Assembly (NCBI RefSeq): GCF_016808095.1 | Contig: NC_068974.1 | Span: 930,001-994,000, forward strand | DNA from: Vigna angularis | Taxonomy: Eukaryota > Streptophyta > Magnoliopsida > Fabales > Fabaceae | DNA length: 64,000 nucleotides | Direction of reading: 5' to 3' | In this document: positions 1 to 13,044 of the stretch, in pieces | Position numbering within the stretch: the first letter of the stretch is position 1 | How the letters are laid out: every line of letters begins with the position of its first letter | The notes under the pieces: model-generated | Told to the model about the DNA's origin: nothing | Seen by the model: the letters and a program-made list of their open reading frames with translations, nothing else | The model's database searches: none | Program-made: the position numbers and the translations under genes

Positions 1-425
1 AACATCAACATCATCAAATTATTTTGTTATTAAAGTGAAAAATAAGTGAACGAATAGAGCAAAAGCAACAAATTGCGGTGTCGCAGATTGTTATGTGTGG
101 ATGTGAGAGAGTATGGAGATGAGAGAGAAACAAATTGGATAAGTGAGAAAGATGGATTAGAGTTAGACAATTGTTTCTGATTTTTTTTCAATTGGGCTAT
201 AATAGGATGACAAAAAAGGTTGGATTGAGAAAGATGAAAGATAAAGGGTTGAGAGGAATGAGAGAAGTGAGTAAGAGTTTGGAGTTTTTTTTTAGTTTTA
301 AGAATGAAAATTATTAAAATACCCTTAACCTTTAGAATCCATGATATATAAAGATATTTTTGTTTACTAAAACCTAATATTCATTGTTAAAATGTATCAA
401 CTGAAAAATAAGTGTACGCAAACCC

Positions 426-461
<36 letters not shown>

Positions 462-2156
462 GATTCTTTACTTTTTTTTTTCTACTCACCAACCTATGCT
501 AGTAAAATATTAGCACCAATATTGGAAGTAAATTAATAAAATACTAACATGATGGGATTTTCATGCTTGAATTGAATGATTTAAACAATTTGGAGTGTTT
601 GTTTAATTACAAAAAAGAATTTGTAATAATTAAAACGTTGACTTAGTTAATATGGTAATTAATAAGTTTCATATTTTAATATATTGTCATTTTAAAACTT
701 TAACAAAGTAATATTATAAATTTAAAAAATTATTATATATGCTCATTTATAATTACATGCCAATGCAAAAGATACATGCATCATCATCACGCATGATTTA
801 CGCACAAAGGCAAGGCATATCATGCGCACCCCTCCCTTAACCTGCGCACACTTTCTTATTTACCATAAATCGTTTCGTAGTTAAAATTACACACTGAACT
901 TTACGAGAAGAGTTTTATTTAAACCTAAAATAAAATACCCAAGTTTTAATATTTTTATTATTTTAGTAAAAGAAATTAACAATATTTTAATACGCATTTT
1001 AAGAAGTGGAAAGAAAACTTTTATCACGAAATTCTAGGCGTTGGATCATCTCGTCACATTCCCTCGAGATTCTTCTATCCAAATAAAATAATCACAACGC
1101 AATAATCAACGAGACGCAAGGCCAATTAAAACCTCACACGTGGCGCAACCCCATAGGCTCTAAGCCAAAAAGTTAAGCGTCACTATCAAGAACAATGGGA
1201 AAAGGAATCGCGAAATCTTGCTGCGGCTATATATCACGACACGATATCACGCACTAAGCAATATATCGCCATAACAATTAAAAAATGTCACATGTCTAAT
1301 CAAGTGGGCCCACCCAACTTTCTATCATCATCACTATTCTCGAAAATTCCAAATTCAAAGTTTACAATAATTTGACAATAATACCCTTAGCTTCAATTTA
1401 ATTTACCTTTTCCCCCACACCTGAATCCTATGCTAAAAGTAAGTAAACTAAAATACATATTTTCTCTCCATTTTAGTCAAACAATAATTTGGTTTACTGT
1501 TTCCTAAATTCACTTAATAAACTAATTTAATCTTAAACATAAAAACCAAAATTTAATTATATTCTAAGACCTAAAGTATAATGACGTTTCATTTTTTTTA
1601 AAGAGAAAAATTAATTTTGATGGCAATAACTTAACTTTTGTTCTGAGTTGAATTACTATTTTTACAACCATAAATTAAACAAATTATATTTCAATAAAAA
1701 AACACTTAATATGAATAAATAAAATAATAAAAAAAATTGGATATAAAACGTCAAACTAACATTTTTAGAAATTAAAAAAAGGTGATCACTTCAAAGACTA
1801 AATTCATGCTTAACCTAAAATGATGAAAGACTTACAGAAAAATATATTTGAGCAAGCAGAAACCATTCACTGATTCACATAATAATCACAACAATTTATA
1901 AATCCCAACCCGAAATTAAGAAAAAAAAATACATAAAAATTAAGAAAATTATACATAAAAAAAAATAAGAAAAAGGATCACCGATTTTCATGTTCCGGTT
2001 ACAACTTCCCCAGATCCCCACCCACGCGCCCGAGAAAAGACGCGCTGCGAGTAATTAAATTAACAACCTAACCGCGTCGAAACGCCGTCGTTTGTTTCGC
2101 TTCGTTTTTCGTCTCAGCGATCGATCGAATTTTTTTCTTTTCCGATTCTAGGGCTT
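1..2156. other. AT-rich intergenic DNA, 3' flank of the AN1 gene
   Basis: No gene is supported here. The DNA is AT-rich with many homopolymer runs and one TA/CA microsatellite. A G-box/ABRE-like CACGTGGC lies at 1137-1144 in a locally less AT-rich stretch (about 1020-1320), which could be regulatory for a gene outside the window, but nothing shows this. The last 150 bases are GC-richer and lead into the 3' end of the AN1 gene. Confidence 0.6.
426..461. repeat. (TA)n(CA)n microsatellite
   Basis: A run of about 12 TA units passes directly into CA units, a compound dinucleotide repeat. Confidence 0.9.
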
Positions 2157-2570
2157 TCAGACCTTCACGATCTTCGCGGCCTTCACGACGGGATTCTCCC
2201 TCGCGATGACCTCTCTCCCGGCTGCCTTGTAGTCGTAGGAGCAGTCGTGGCGATCGGTGTACCGGTGCTCAGCGCAGAAGAGGTCACCGCACCGACAACG
2301 AAATCCGGTCAGCCCGACGCGCCGCCGGCATCCCGAGCACCTGTTCACCGCGCGCTTCGGCTCCGATGCCCCCGTCCGGTCCGCGCTCGCAGCGTCCTCC
2401 TGCGGAAGCGAGCGCTTGGGCGAACGCGACGACGTGGGCGGAGCGACAGCGTCGAAGAATCTAGAAGGCTCGGAAATCGAAGTTGCAGCGGCGGCGGTTG
2501 TGGTGGCGCAGGGCGTGATTGGTTCCGGGACCTTGAAGTCGGTGTCGTTTTTCTCCGCCTTCTGAGCCAT
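2157..2570 (-). CDS. AN1-type zinc-finger protein, stress-associated-protein-like, no A20 domain
   Basis: Single-exon gene of 137 aa. The C-terminal half is a complete AN1 zinc finger with C-X2-C-X10-C-X1-C-X4-C-X2-H-X5-H-X1-C spacing: Cys78, Cys81, Cys92, Cys94, Cys99, His102, His108, Cys110. The start [16 protein letters not shown] and the end [13 protein letters not shown] resemble plant SAP proteins (A20/AN1 family), which act in abiotic-stress responses, some as ubiquitin-related regulators. Most SAPs have an A20 finger after the N-terminal segment; here that place holds a short Thr/Ala stretch (about residues 21-31) and a Ser/Pro linker, with only one Cys left. A lost A20 domain is inferred. 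The ATG at 2570 is the only start matching the family N terminus. Intronless structure is usual for SAPs. A function in stress is family inference only. Confidence 0.9.
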   Translation of the reverse strand: MAQKAEKNDTDFKVPEPITPCATTTAAAATSISEPSRFFDAVAPPTSSRSPKRSLPQEDAASADRTGASEPKRAVNRCSGCRRRVGLTGFRCRCGDLFCAEHRYTDRHDCSYDYKAAGREVIARENPVVKAAKIVKV

Positions 2571-3500
2571 GATTCTGTGTTTTGGTGAGAAGGACGAAAA
2601 ATAGAAGAAGAAGAAGAGAGAGAAAGAGATAGACTATTGAGATGGGAACGAGAGAGAGAGAGAGAAAAAAAGGATTTGTAAAAGAAAGAGACGAGAGGTT
2701 GGTAATGAAAGCAGAGATAGAATATGGACGTCGTAGAGACGCGTATGGAAAGGAAACTATTTTTTTTTTTTTTTCATTTATTGTCTCTGCAGTGATGCAA
2801 TTACCAACTTCTCCACTACTTTTTTTTTTCTTCAAATAAATAATTTATGTACACAATTAAATACTGTTATTATTTTTTCTTCAACATTAATTATTTTATA
2901 AAAGGAGTAAATTTGAAGAAAAAAATTAGAAAGTTGGGTTTTCATTCTTTTAACTACGATGCTACGAGAAAGGAAACGCTGAAGGACTTGTTTGGCCTAA
3001 TGAAGTAACATACTTATTTGGGAGATGGATTAATCCAAACATCTTCACCCCAACACCAAACTGCTGAGGAAAACTGAATAAAACACTACAAAAAAGTGAT
3101 TTTGTTTGGGACTTGTTTTTAATGCCAAACATGCACCAAAACTATAAAATTTGTTTGTCTACGATGCATATTTTATATTTTCCATTATTGTAATAATAAC
3201 AGTAACAAAATAATTTTTTTTTACATGACAAAAAAAAACATATTTTGAATGATTAAATTTATAGATTGAATTTCTCATCACAGTCAATATAATAGAGTAA
3301 AATAATTAAAAATCATGATAAAAAGGACATATTTTAAGAAGATTATGGTATATTATTACTAATATTAACTTTGCAACAAAGGGTAAAATAGGAAAATGAA
3401 GGTAAAAAAAGGTGAGCTGGGCGTGACAAGAAGGAAGAAGCTAGCCGCCAAATCTGACCCTTGTTTTCTCAGAGGTCATTTTCGTCCATATTGTCAATGA

Positions 3501-3559
3501 CACGTGTGACTCACACGCTTGTTGCCCGATTCAACTTTACCACTCGCTTCTGGCACGTG
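3501..3559. promoter_or_regulatory. Pair of G-box (CACGTG) sites upstream of the AN1 gene
   Basis: Two perfect CACGTG cores at 3501-3506 (in GACACGTGTG) and 3554-3559 (in GGCACGTGTC), 53 bp apart, about 0.9-1.0 kb upstream of the AN1 start codon. CACGTG cores are bound by bZIP/ABF and bHLH factors, which fits the stress induction common in SAP genes. The functional link is inference. Confidence 0.35.
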
Positions 3560-4131
3560 TCACAGTGCCACCCATTTTAGTGAAAGGGATGTGAGCGTGC
3601 CGTGTTTTTCTCATTACGTGAGAGACTCTGACCCTTGGGTCTATTCAGAGACGAGAGGTTAAAAAAAATGAAGAAAAATTTTATTTATAGAATATATTTG
3701 TATTTTATTCAGAGATTGGTAAAAGTGTATTATTCAAGTTTGATGTAAAATAGAAGTGTTCTTTCGTTATTTGTTTGGGTAAAAGTATTTTAGTGTAAAA
3801 TTTGATGCTTAATGTGAGTTTGTTAACTCATCAAGACGTCTAAATAATCGGTTTGATGATTAATATTTATTTCACATAGGAAGTGCTTTATAAGTTTTAA
3901 AATAATCTTGTGGTTCACACTGGAAGTTATACTGATAATATTACTATTGTCGTGTTGTTCATAGCTACAACAGTTTACAATTTTGATGTTAATTTTTATT
4001 ACACAGAAATTTAAGTAAAGGAGCGGATGCAGAATTATGAAAATTAAATACTCTGTAATTAAAATAATCATATTCTTATAGCATTTAATACAGACATCTA
4101 ATTTTACGTGACAATAATTGTAACCATAACC

Positions 4132-4132
<1 letters not shown>

Positions 4133-4193
<61 letters not shown>
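4133..4193. repeat. (TA)n microsatellite
   Basis: About 30 uninterrupted TA units. Confidence 0.95.
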
Positions 4194-4197
<4 letters not shown>

Positions 4198-4935
4198 AAT
4201 CTAACTACCTAATGTCAAACAAAAGAAGAAAAAGACAAAAGGAGACTTATTTTGAGGAAAAAAGCAAAGGCTTTTTCTGATGCATTGTAAACGTGTTCAT
4301 GACCCCATTAGTTCAATGTTGGTGGCTTGGTTGAGTAGGATCCGAGGTGAAGAAGAAAAAGGTATAATAATATACCGCTACTGCTACAACCATTTCTGAT
4401 TTTATGCCATCCACCATCCATGGCACCTTCCAAAATTGTCAAGATCAAATCTTTTCCATCAATTTTTCATTTAACTAATCACGTAACTTTATGTTCAACG
4501 AGAGCACTGTTTTTTCATTTTGTGTGTGCACAGTGTACTGCTCTTTCTTTAGAATCGTATCATTTAGTAAGTAACATTGAACATTTTCTATTAATGATCA
4601 TTTCAATAACAACAAAATAAAGACACAAGAACCTGGTGAACATAGCAAGGCCATCCTTCCCCTGTCTTTCCTAAAGCCATGCAAACCAGCTGAGGTTCAA
4701 ACCCTCAAAAGCACAAAATTCTGAGAACATTCCAGTCACCTTCACAAGTTATGAAGCCAATTCAAAGAACATTACTTGTATTGTATCAGTTTACGAAATT
4801 CACGAGTTGATGTCATCTCCAGGAAAAAATACATGTAGCATGACTTACATTGGCTTGCATGTCTGACAGTAAGCTTCAAAAGACAATTTCATTCATATAT
4901 AAAGTGAGGATTTTTTTTTAAACATTGAACCAGCC

Positions 4936-7900
4936 TTAGGCACTGTCAGTTACATTTGCTGAATCAATATTCATGGGTTGGGTATTCTTGTAGCCGCTAA
5001 TTTCATCCTTGTAACGTTGTTTATCTTCACGTGCTTTTGCCTCGTATGGTTCCTTCTCTTCCGCTGTGCATTCAGTAGGTATAACAATACACAGTTTAGT
5101 TAATAAGCATAATAAAGTTCAGATCATGAATTAGACATGGTGGAGCTGCATGAAATGTAACAATTGGCAACATTGCATACCTGACATTTTTTTCCATTTC
5201 TCTCCTAGTACTCTTCCCACATCCGTAAATGAGATTCCGGGGTTTGTTTTCTTGAGATTCTGTCAAAAAAATTACACTAATTTCAGCAAAATATTATGTA
5301 AAGAGAAGTCAATTATGCCATGGACATAGCCGATTATGTTCAAGAAATCACATAATCGATTATGCACGTGGGATTTTGAGCTTCAAAGTTCATTGATGTT
5401 TCATGCATGTATAAGACTAGGAACAGAACACACCTCTCTTTCCAATTTAGAAAAGAACATGAAACCGGACATTGCCCTCTTGGGTGCATTTGGGTCTTTC
5501 TTCTTCTTCTGTTTTTTCTTTTTTCCATCTTCATCATCTTTTGGTTTCTTTTTAGAAGTAGATGCCTTAGGAGGCAGGTCCTTCTTTATTTCCTTCTTGG
5601 CTGGCTTCTGAAAATTTGCCATCATTAAGGTATCAGACACACCATACATAGATTAAGAGTTGAGAAGTACTACAAAGGTAACAAAGGCAAAAAAGAAAAC
5701 CACGTGCCTCTTTCTCCTCGCCACTTTTACTGGCATCAGAATCATCTCCCCCAGAATCATCAGTAGGAGAACCTTCATCATCCTTGTCAGCAACAAAATC
5801 TGAATCCTGTAAACATTTAGCACCGTTTAATGAAATATAGAAACAAGACTAGAAAACCCTGCCACAGAAAGCTCCCAAAGACCAATGTTAAGCAACTTGA
5901 GTAGAGTCCTCCAGCCTGAATATATATGTACATAAGCACAAAACAAACACAAACACATTCACACAACAGAAGTCAAAACATAAAACACAAGAAATAGAAA
6001 ATTAGAATAGGCGAAAGGTTAGCTGCAAAATAAGCTCAAGAATTGCAAAAACTGAAATGTAAGCTCCGAGTTCACTGAAGTTTTTTCATGCCCCAACGAT
6101 ACTCAGATGTTGGTCAACATAAATAAATGTTGCCTCCTTGATTTCTAAAACTAGAACACAAATTTACTAAATGCTACACATGAACTAACGATAAGGATGC
6201 AGGTATGAAAATATCTGTTTGATCACCTCCTCATCACTTTCATCGTCACCAGCTGCATTTTTTATTCGCTCAAGATGTGGATCAACAGCATCATCATCGT
6301 CATTCTCCAGAACCTTCTTTATACCAGCAGTAGGTTGGCCATCTCCTAAGTTCATAATTTTCAAGCCCTTTGAACTGCATGTGCAGGTGAAAAGCAATTG
6401 TTGATACTTTATTTAACGATCAGTTGTAAGTAAAATTTGGCAATGAGCTAATATTTACCTAATAAATTCATACAAATTATGGTACTCATTTCTCTGGATA
6501 TTACGGAAGAGATGCTCTTGTTCGGATTTTAGTCTGATAAGAAGGTCAAAATAATGCATATTGGAACCACCGGCAGCATGCCTCTCAAATTCCACATAGT
6601 CAATCTAATACGAAAGCAAAAAAGTAAAACCTCATTGTTTAAATATCAGATGCTATCAACCAGTAATTGATATGTGGTGAGGTGGTCTGCAAGCACAGTC
6701 CATTATACCTCTTCATGAAGAATAAGAGTCGGAGGCTTAGGTAGAAAGAAGAAGCTCTTCTCAAGGGGATACAGAATTCCATCTTCAGCTTTCAAAGATG
6801 ATTTCACAGCATAACCATCCTGACAACTCCTAAATTTTCCAGGCTTAGTCACTTTGGCACCAGACAACCCACGTAATATTGTAGTGAATACTTCATGAAT
6901 AAGCGCCTGGTTGCGAATTGAAAACGAAACACGTCAGATACTGCATCATGTGATATGCGTGCCCAACAATTACTAACTTCTCACATCACTCAATCTTTGA
7001 AAATATGCAAAGCAAGATGTTCTTTTCCAATTTCCCCAGCAGTCCTTGAAGAACAGTATCTCAGGGGTTTAGGTATGGACATATGAATCACTTACAAACA
7101 GTTTTAAGTAATACCTTGTAAGACAGCTCTAACTTGTCCTTGTACTTTGTGTTATAAAGATCTTCATTCATTGCCAATTCACTTTGGACAACATAATCAG
7201 ATTCAAACTATATAGAAATGAGCGAAACAATGTTAAGTTCATAAACAAGTAAAATGAACATCATTTAAATTAGCAAATCATGAACCATTGAGAAGCAGCA
7301 ATTACCTGCATCACAATATGAGGGTACAAAGTTTGTCCCTTCCGAATAGGGGGATCAAGACTAATAATGACAAAGGTATGTGGTTGATTAGACTACAGAT
7401 TACACATGAAAATTTGTCACTACACTTAACAAGTCCAAAAAAGAATCAATTTAAAGACATGGCTGGCTGATGTAATTGACATTCTACTTGTCACTTAATA
7501 TGAAAACAAATATCAGTCCAATAAAAGTACATAATCAGGAAATGAACCTTAGGAAGTAAAAATAGGCGAACCACACTGCTATATTGGATTTTGAAATCAT
7601 TAGCCTGTCCCTGAAGCCGCAAGAATGACATGTGTAACTCAACAATGTATCGTCCTCTACATAAAGGAACAAAGTTTTATTATTAATACTTAATTGGAAG
7701 GACAATGATACAAGTGGTATAAAAGACAACTATGAGAAGCCACGAGCCCAAAAATACTTGAATATATGTATATGCCTTTAAAGACATTACCTTGGTGTAA
7801 GGATCGCAATACTCTCAAATGTAACAACAGCATCTTCACCTCCAGCACCAACATCAGCCATAGACATTATTCTGCTGCGGAAAACCTGATGCAGAAAAGA

Positions 7901-10631
7901 CAAAATGTCATTTAACCTAAAAATTATTATAACGCTGGATCTGTTTAACTTTCACAAAGAAACTCACTTCAGCAGGAGGAGTTTTTTCATCGCCAACAAA
8001 CTGGGTGTTGGAACTTGGTATATGGAAACTTATCTCCATCAGTGAATCTTTCTGACACATTAAACATGATTAAACCATAAAAAGAATGCACAATCATTGA
8101 AAATTAATTTGTTAAAATGCATGAAAACGTAGATATACCTCATTAGCTCCAGTTGTGTCATCCACGTGAAACTCCAAGATCACATCATTCTTCCCTTGAA
8201 GCTGAGTTTGAGAGACATCTGCTAGCGACACCTCAAAAGCTTGCTTTGAACCAACCATGAAAGCCAACATATTTCCTGAAATGGAAATAGAAAGATAAAA
8301 ATTCACTATTCCACAAGTGGAGTAGTATAACTATAGAAATGGTCAAGTCGGTTTTATCATTATCAAACAAGTTGCCCAACCTAAAGAGAGACGATTTGAT
8401 GACAGAAGAAAACAAGAATGGGATAAAGGTTCTCTATCAGCAGTCAACCACCATTACCACCCAAACACTAAACAACTTTCCTATGTTAACAATTTTTTTC
8501 CACTCAAAATTGCACTTAATATGATTACCAAAGCGGAGGTAGTGGTGCTTAAATATATTTGACACCTAGCATGTTTGGGAAAGCTTTTTATCTTCAGTTT
8601 CAGTTGTTTTTTATCTTCGGTAGTAAAACGCTTTTTTTCAAAAAGAAAAAAAATGTTGCTTCCATGAATCCAAAGTTTTGTAGCTTGTGATTATTTCAAA
8701 TAGTCTTTTCCTTTAGATTCAAAGGAATATGTTTTTCTCATGTAAAGATTGATTTTTTGTTGTTGCAATAAACAAAATAAGTTGAAATCACTTTTCGACA
8801 AATTTACCCAAACAAAAAACTGGTTCTAACCACAATAGATTGTAACACTATGATTATTGAAACTATTTAATTTTTACTTAACACACCCTTAGAGTATAAC
8901 AAAAAGAAAATAAGCAACTGCAGACTGAGGAAGAAAAAAAGTAGCACGGCAGCACATAAGTTCTCAGCCTTTCTTCATATATGGAAAACATCCAGTACTA
9001 TACAAGATAAATCAGTGCTCTCCAAATAAGAACTGGAAGATATCAACCGAATTTCTCGAAAATAGGAGAGCTTTATCCTTTGCTAAAATTTTACATACCA
9101 TTTCTTCATGGGTGCTACTGAATATCAAACAGAATACAATGTCAAATTAACTTTTTCCCCAGACACTAAATTACCAAATTTACAGCCAGTAAGGATGACA
9201 GAGATGCTTAAGATATATATGACAAATCATGCAGAGAATATCAATTACAACAAATAAGTCAGTTCGTGTAATATAGCAAACCATTCAGATCAACTTCTCC
9301 CCAATTTCTTCCGCTAACAGAAAGCTGCTTCTCGCGCACTGTTATTCCACAAGTGCTCTGGAAAAAATTGGTCAAACTTACAACATCCTGCAAAAATGTA
9401 TAAAATTACGACATAATAAGCACCATTTTATAGCAATTGAAGTCCTTCAGTATTTATATCTGCCTAAGTGTTAAAAAGCAACAAAATATAGGAAACCAAA
9501 CCAAAGCTATGAACTCATTTTTGCACAACAAACGTAAATTCACATTCTGGAGGGGTAGAAGGAGTAACCTGATCACGAAATCCAGTGAACTTGTAGTACA
9601 ACCCATCTTTAATTTGAACACCAAGTTGGTTAGTCTTTGGAACCTTCATCCATGTTACCCCCTCTATATCAGATTTATCAACTTCAATTAATTTACCACC
9701 GCCCTGTCTCTTCCATACTATTCCACCAGAGTGTAATTTCATCTGTCCTGGATTCTGCAACCCCATAACATGAGAAGAAGTGTCATACATCTCAACTGCC
9801 AATTTCAGTCTCATTCACAAATTCACTAGAAAAATCCAATTCTTCGACTCTAATTACTATGAACATTGAATTGAAAAACAACAAATTGTAACAACTTGAC
9901 ATGGAACATGCAGTGCAACAGAGTAGAGGCCGTGCAGATTCAGTCTCATCCAACCGAATACTACATAAATGGTACATATTACATATAAAAAATCAAATAA
10001 TTTTTACGGTAGAAGATATAAAGTTTGGAACAAAAATAACTCAATCAATTTCATCATACTATACAAAGATTGTATCCAATCCAAACAGACCCATATTTAG
10101 AATAGGAACAATGTGGAAATTAAAAAGTTATAAATCATTGAATTCCTCCATTTTTCAAAACAATAAAATGAAACCTTCGTTCCATTTCATTCTAAAACAT
10201 CCAAACAGCGCAATGGTACTTTTATTTCATTCCAATCCATCCCATTCCATTCTGCTCCATTTTATTTCATTCTATACCACTGACTCAAACATAATCACAG
10301 ATTCTTGAGAACATTTTTTATAACTTGTTCCAAACACTGAAAACTTGCATTCCTGGGAACACTGTTGTAAGACTCACTAATTCAAACACAGCCATAGTTT
10401 CGGAGGAATACTTTTTCAAAACTTTTACCAAACATGTTGCATTCTCAAGCTCACATTCCGGGAAGTTTTTTTACATGGCTAGCTAATTCAAAGACAGTCA
10501 TAGATTCATGGAAATATTTTATTATAACTTGCACCATACACGGAAAGCAGTAGCAAAACGAAGGTTAGAGGGATTACGGTGCCTCCACGGCCTCCAAGAG
10601 TGATGTTATTGAATTGATGAAGGTCCGTCAT
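4936..10631 (-). CDS. SSRP1: FACT complex subunit SSRP1 (HMG-box histone chaperone), 16 exons
   Basis: SSRP1 pairs with SPT16 to form FACT, which loosens and reassembles nucleosomes during transcription and replication in the nucleus. Exons read on the minus strand: 10631-10578, 9754-9569, 9387-9282, 8275-8139, 8051-7968, 7885-7791, 7656-7548, 7392-7306, 7207-7115, 6906-6709, 6604-6459, 6374-6227, 5806-5708, 5607-5434, 5259-5181, 5063-4936. They total 1923 nt in one open frame, 640 aa, the usual plant SSRP1 length. Domains: N-terminal PH-like/dimerisation part (about 1-110), SSRP1 core with tandem PH-like folds (about 110-430), acidic Asp/Glu tract (about 452-512), Lys-rich basic segment (515-551), and an HMG box from [16 protein letters not shown] (about 552-622). 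All junctions are GT-AG except intron 13, whose donor reads GAG/GCACGT. Start ATG is at 10631. No stop or frameshift is present, so the gene looks functional. Confidence 0.97.
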
Positions 10632-11331
10632 GGCTGAAAATCAACGAGAGTGACGAATTTCACAACTGAAAAGAAAAAGCACCTCAACGGCACGTGCACA
10701 ACCACATCAGAACCGCCGTGTAAGTGAGAAAGAGACGTCAAATTTGCTGAGAAAACAAAAACTGAAGACGAAAAATTCAGTGCACAAATTTGGAAGTAAT
10801 GCAGCACGAAGAGATATATCAATTGATTAATTGATAGTGAAGAAACGAAAATCGGATAGTGAAATAAAAGACGGAAAATTGCTCACATGATTACTAAGGA
10901 GAAAAGTGTGAGGATGACGAAGTTTGTTTGTTGTTCTTGCAATCAGAAATTAGTTGAACACCGAATGTGATGCAGTGAGACGTGGAACACGCCAACAACA
11001 AGTTCTTCATTTCTCATAATATTTCTACCATATTATTTTATTTTAATAATTTCTAAATTAATATTTATATCAACTTTAATAAATCAAATATTAAAATATA
11101 GATTATAGCATATTTATTTACACGAATTAAATTTATATATAGTAATTTAAACGTTTCTCCTGACATTTTTTATTAGTTTTTTTAGTCAATTTACACGAAG
11201 TAAATAAAGATAAAGTATGTGACTAATTTTGTAAAAATTAGAGGATACAAAAAATAAATAAAATCCAACATCACAAGTAAAATAAAAAAAGGCAACATAT
11301 ATTTATTTATTTATTCTGAATAATAAGAAAA
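10632..11331. other. SSRP1 5' leader and upstream region; 3' flank of the next gene
   Basis: No ORF is supported. The first 300 bases upstream of the SSRP1 ATG should hold its leader and promoter; the rest is AT-rich and includes the 3' UTR of the membrane-protein gene at 11332-12063. The transcription start cannot be placed from sequence alone. Confidence 0.5.
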
Positions 11332-12063
11332 TCAGGTGAATTTGGAAGCCACTGCAATTCCCACGCCAACGGCAACACCAAAAACGCACAGCAGAGAAAC
11401 CACACGAGCCCTAGCGAAGAGCGCGTCCAACTGCTTCGCGGTTTGGAGCGTGAGCGTGAGGATCTGCAACCTCCCTTGCTCCTCCATTTTCCTGAAGAAG
11501 ACAACCGGCTTCAGCGCGCGCCGCAGCATGAACGCCACCGAGAATGGAAACGCGAACGCCGCAAGACTCTGCACCGACACTTCCGTTAAGGGGTTCGATT
11601 TCGTCAGGTACGTGATCCACGCGCCGAGAGCGAGGTGAACAAGACCCAATGCAGCGAGCGTGTGGCTTAGCCTGTACATGTTCCTCATCATGGTTTCCAG
11701 AACCACACGCGTCTCGGTCGCGAGCGGGGAGAGGTCTCGTTCCACTGTGGGGCCTTCGATCTCCTGGTGCTTGAAGTTTGGGTTTTGGCTTGGGTACGGG
11801 CTTTGGGCTTGGGCTTGGGCTTGATCTGGGGTTGACTTGCGGGCTTCATCGGAGTCTGAAGATGAAGAAGACGAGGAAAATTGCTTTGATGAGAGAAAGG
11901 TGAAGGGGATGAAAGGAGAGAATGGATTTTGTGAGGGTTTGAAAATTGAGAAATTAGGGTTTTGGGAAAACGGAGTCATTGAAGAAGATGAAGAAAAACG
12001 ACAGGATTTTAGGAGCGAGGAGGTTAACGTTGACCTTAGTCTTCGCGAAATTATGGCGGCCAT
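11332..12063 (-). CDS. Putative organellar (probably mitochondrial) three-helix membrane protein, function unknown
   Basis: Intact 243-aa single-exon ORF. The N terminus ([20 protein letters not shown]) is rich in Arg, Ser and Leu without acidic residues, typical of a mitochondrial presequence, and is followed by a Ser/Pro-rich low-complexity stretch with a short Gln-Ala repeat (residues 81-87). Three hydrophobic segments follow: about 134-153, 164-181 and 221-240, with basic loops (RRALKP, FARAR) between them. I do not recognise a named family. It could be a conserved plant protein of the mitochondrial inner membrane; a plastid location is possible. Codon use and lack of damage argue for a real gene. 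It lies upstream of SSRP1 in the same orientation with about 700 bp between. Confidence 0.75.
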   Translation of the reverse strand: MAAIISRRLRSTLTSSLLKSCRFSSSSSMTPFSQNPNFSIFKPSQNPFSPFIPFTFLSSKQFSSSSSSSDSDEARKSTPDQAQAQAQSPYPSQNPNFKHQEIEGPTVERDLSPLATETRVVLETMMRNMYRLSHTLAALGLVHLALGAWITYLTKSNPLTEVSVQSLAAFAFPFSVAFMLRRALKPVVFFRKMEEQGRLQILTLTLQTAKQLDALFARARVVSLLCVFGVAVGVGIAVASKFT

Positions 12064-12442
12064 TGGCGTAAGAAGGAAGCAGAATTACGAGACTGTGTAA
12101 TGGGTGAAAGTGGAAAACTGAAAAACAAAATGTTCTTCTGGTCTTCTGAATTTCGTTTTCTTCCAACAACAGTGAAGATAAACAGTAGCAAGTGGATTAA
12201 TTACATTTTAAAAATGTTTAAAATTAATGAAAATGATTTTGTGAAAAATTATTTATTTAATTGCTAAAAGTTATTTTTCTGAGGTGTTAAGACAACTAAG
12301 TAAAAATTAATTAGAGTATGTGTTTTATATATATTTCCATTCTAGTCAAAATTACAAAAATATTATACAAAGGAATCTCCTTTTGCACCACCATAAGTTT
12401 CTTCCACCTTCCAAAATGTTCATTTTACCATATTTTCTATTA
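12064..12442. other. Upstream flank of the membrane-protein gene, end of the genic island
   Basis: AT-rich, no gene seen. The first 100 bases should hold the leader and promoter of the minus-strand gene. Repeated DNA starts at 12443. Confidence 0.5.
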
Positions 12443-12960
12443 GGAAAATGATACTCGAACAACCAAATTTGACAACATTTGGACACAGCACACGTGTCAG
12501 CGTTTGAGCGGCCCACGTTTTTAATGGAAAAAGCTGCTGCAATCTGAGAAAGTCTGATGAAACCTGCCTCAACGCTGACGTGGCGAGGACGGGCACGGGC
12601 AGATTGGGGTGTGCGTTTCAAATTTGAATTTTATTTTCTCACTTCGTAGACAGAGAAGCGGCGCGAACAACCAAAACGACTTGTGTGACCTAGACAGAGA
12701 GACGAAAGAGTTGGAGAAAGGAGGGATCACGAGCGACAGAGAGAGAGACCGAGTCCGCGCCGGAGTGCCGCCGTCCACTGTTGAAGGCCTCGTACAGAAC
12801 CACCTGTGAACACTGGTTTTGTATCCCCTACTGACATTGACGGAAATGAACAACCTTTGAAGACGTATGTTAGGGTTCGATCACGAAGGCGTTACAAGGG
12901 AAGAGCACTTAGGACTCCATACACCGGAACCGTAGTGCTTAGAATAAAAAATGAGTGATT
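12443..12960 (+). mobile_element. Repeated element terminus, possible Mutator-like (MULE) end, copy 1
   Basis: Starts GGAAAATGATACTCGAACAA and stays closely similar for about 200 bp to 33055-33245 (same strand) and to 33033-32800 (opposite strand), all sharing the blocks GTGTCAGCGTTTGAGCGG and ACGCTGACGTGGCGAGGA. A third shared block is the CT/GA-rich leader GAGAGTTGGAGAAAG. Long conserved ends beginning GG fit a MULE terminal inverted repeat, but no second inverted terminus or 9-bp duplication was found here, so a duplicated gene 5' end is the alternative. The 3' side is cut by the composite at 13045. Confidence 0.5.
12854..12958 (+). pseudogene. Short protein-like fragment inside the repeated element
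   Basis: An open stretch reads PLKTYVRVRSRRRYKG then RALRTPYTGT and ends at TGA 12956-12958. The basic pattern and the R-A/T-L-R-T-P-Y-T string look like linker sequence of transposon-carried proteins next to Ulp1-type (C48) protease domains, but the match is from memory and tentative. There is no start codon context and no further domain. Confidence 0.3.
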
Positions 12961-13044
12961 TGTGTATTTAGTTGATGGAAAATGTTATTTGGAAAGTAAT
13001 GATAATTGTAATCATTGTAAATAGATTAAGAAAACAATGTTTAA

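Larger units (their letters stand above)
2571..4935. other. Intergenic region: AN1 gene promoter and SSRP1 3' flank
   Basis: No coding region is supported. Because both flanking genes are on the minus strand, this holds the promoter and 5' UTR of the AN1 gene (CT-rich when read on the minus strand, 2571-2740) and the 3' UTR of SSRP1 (about 4620-4935). It also contains poly-A/T runs, a long TA microsatellite and a G-box cluster near 3.5 kb. Confidence 0.6.
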
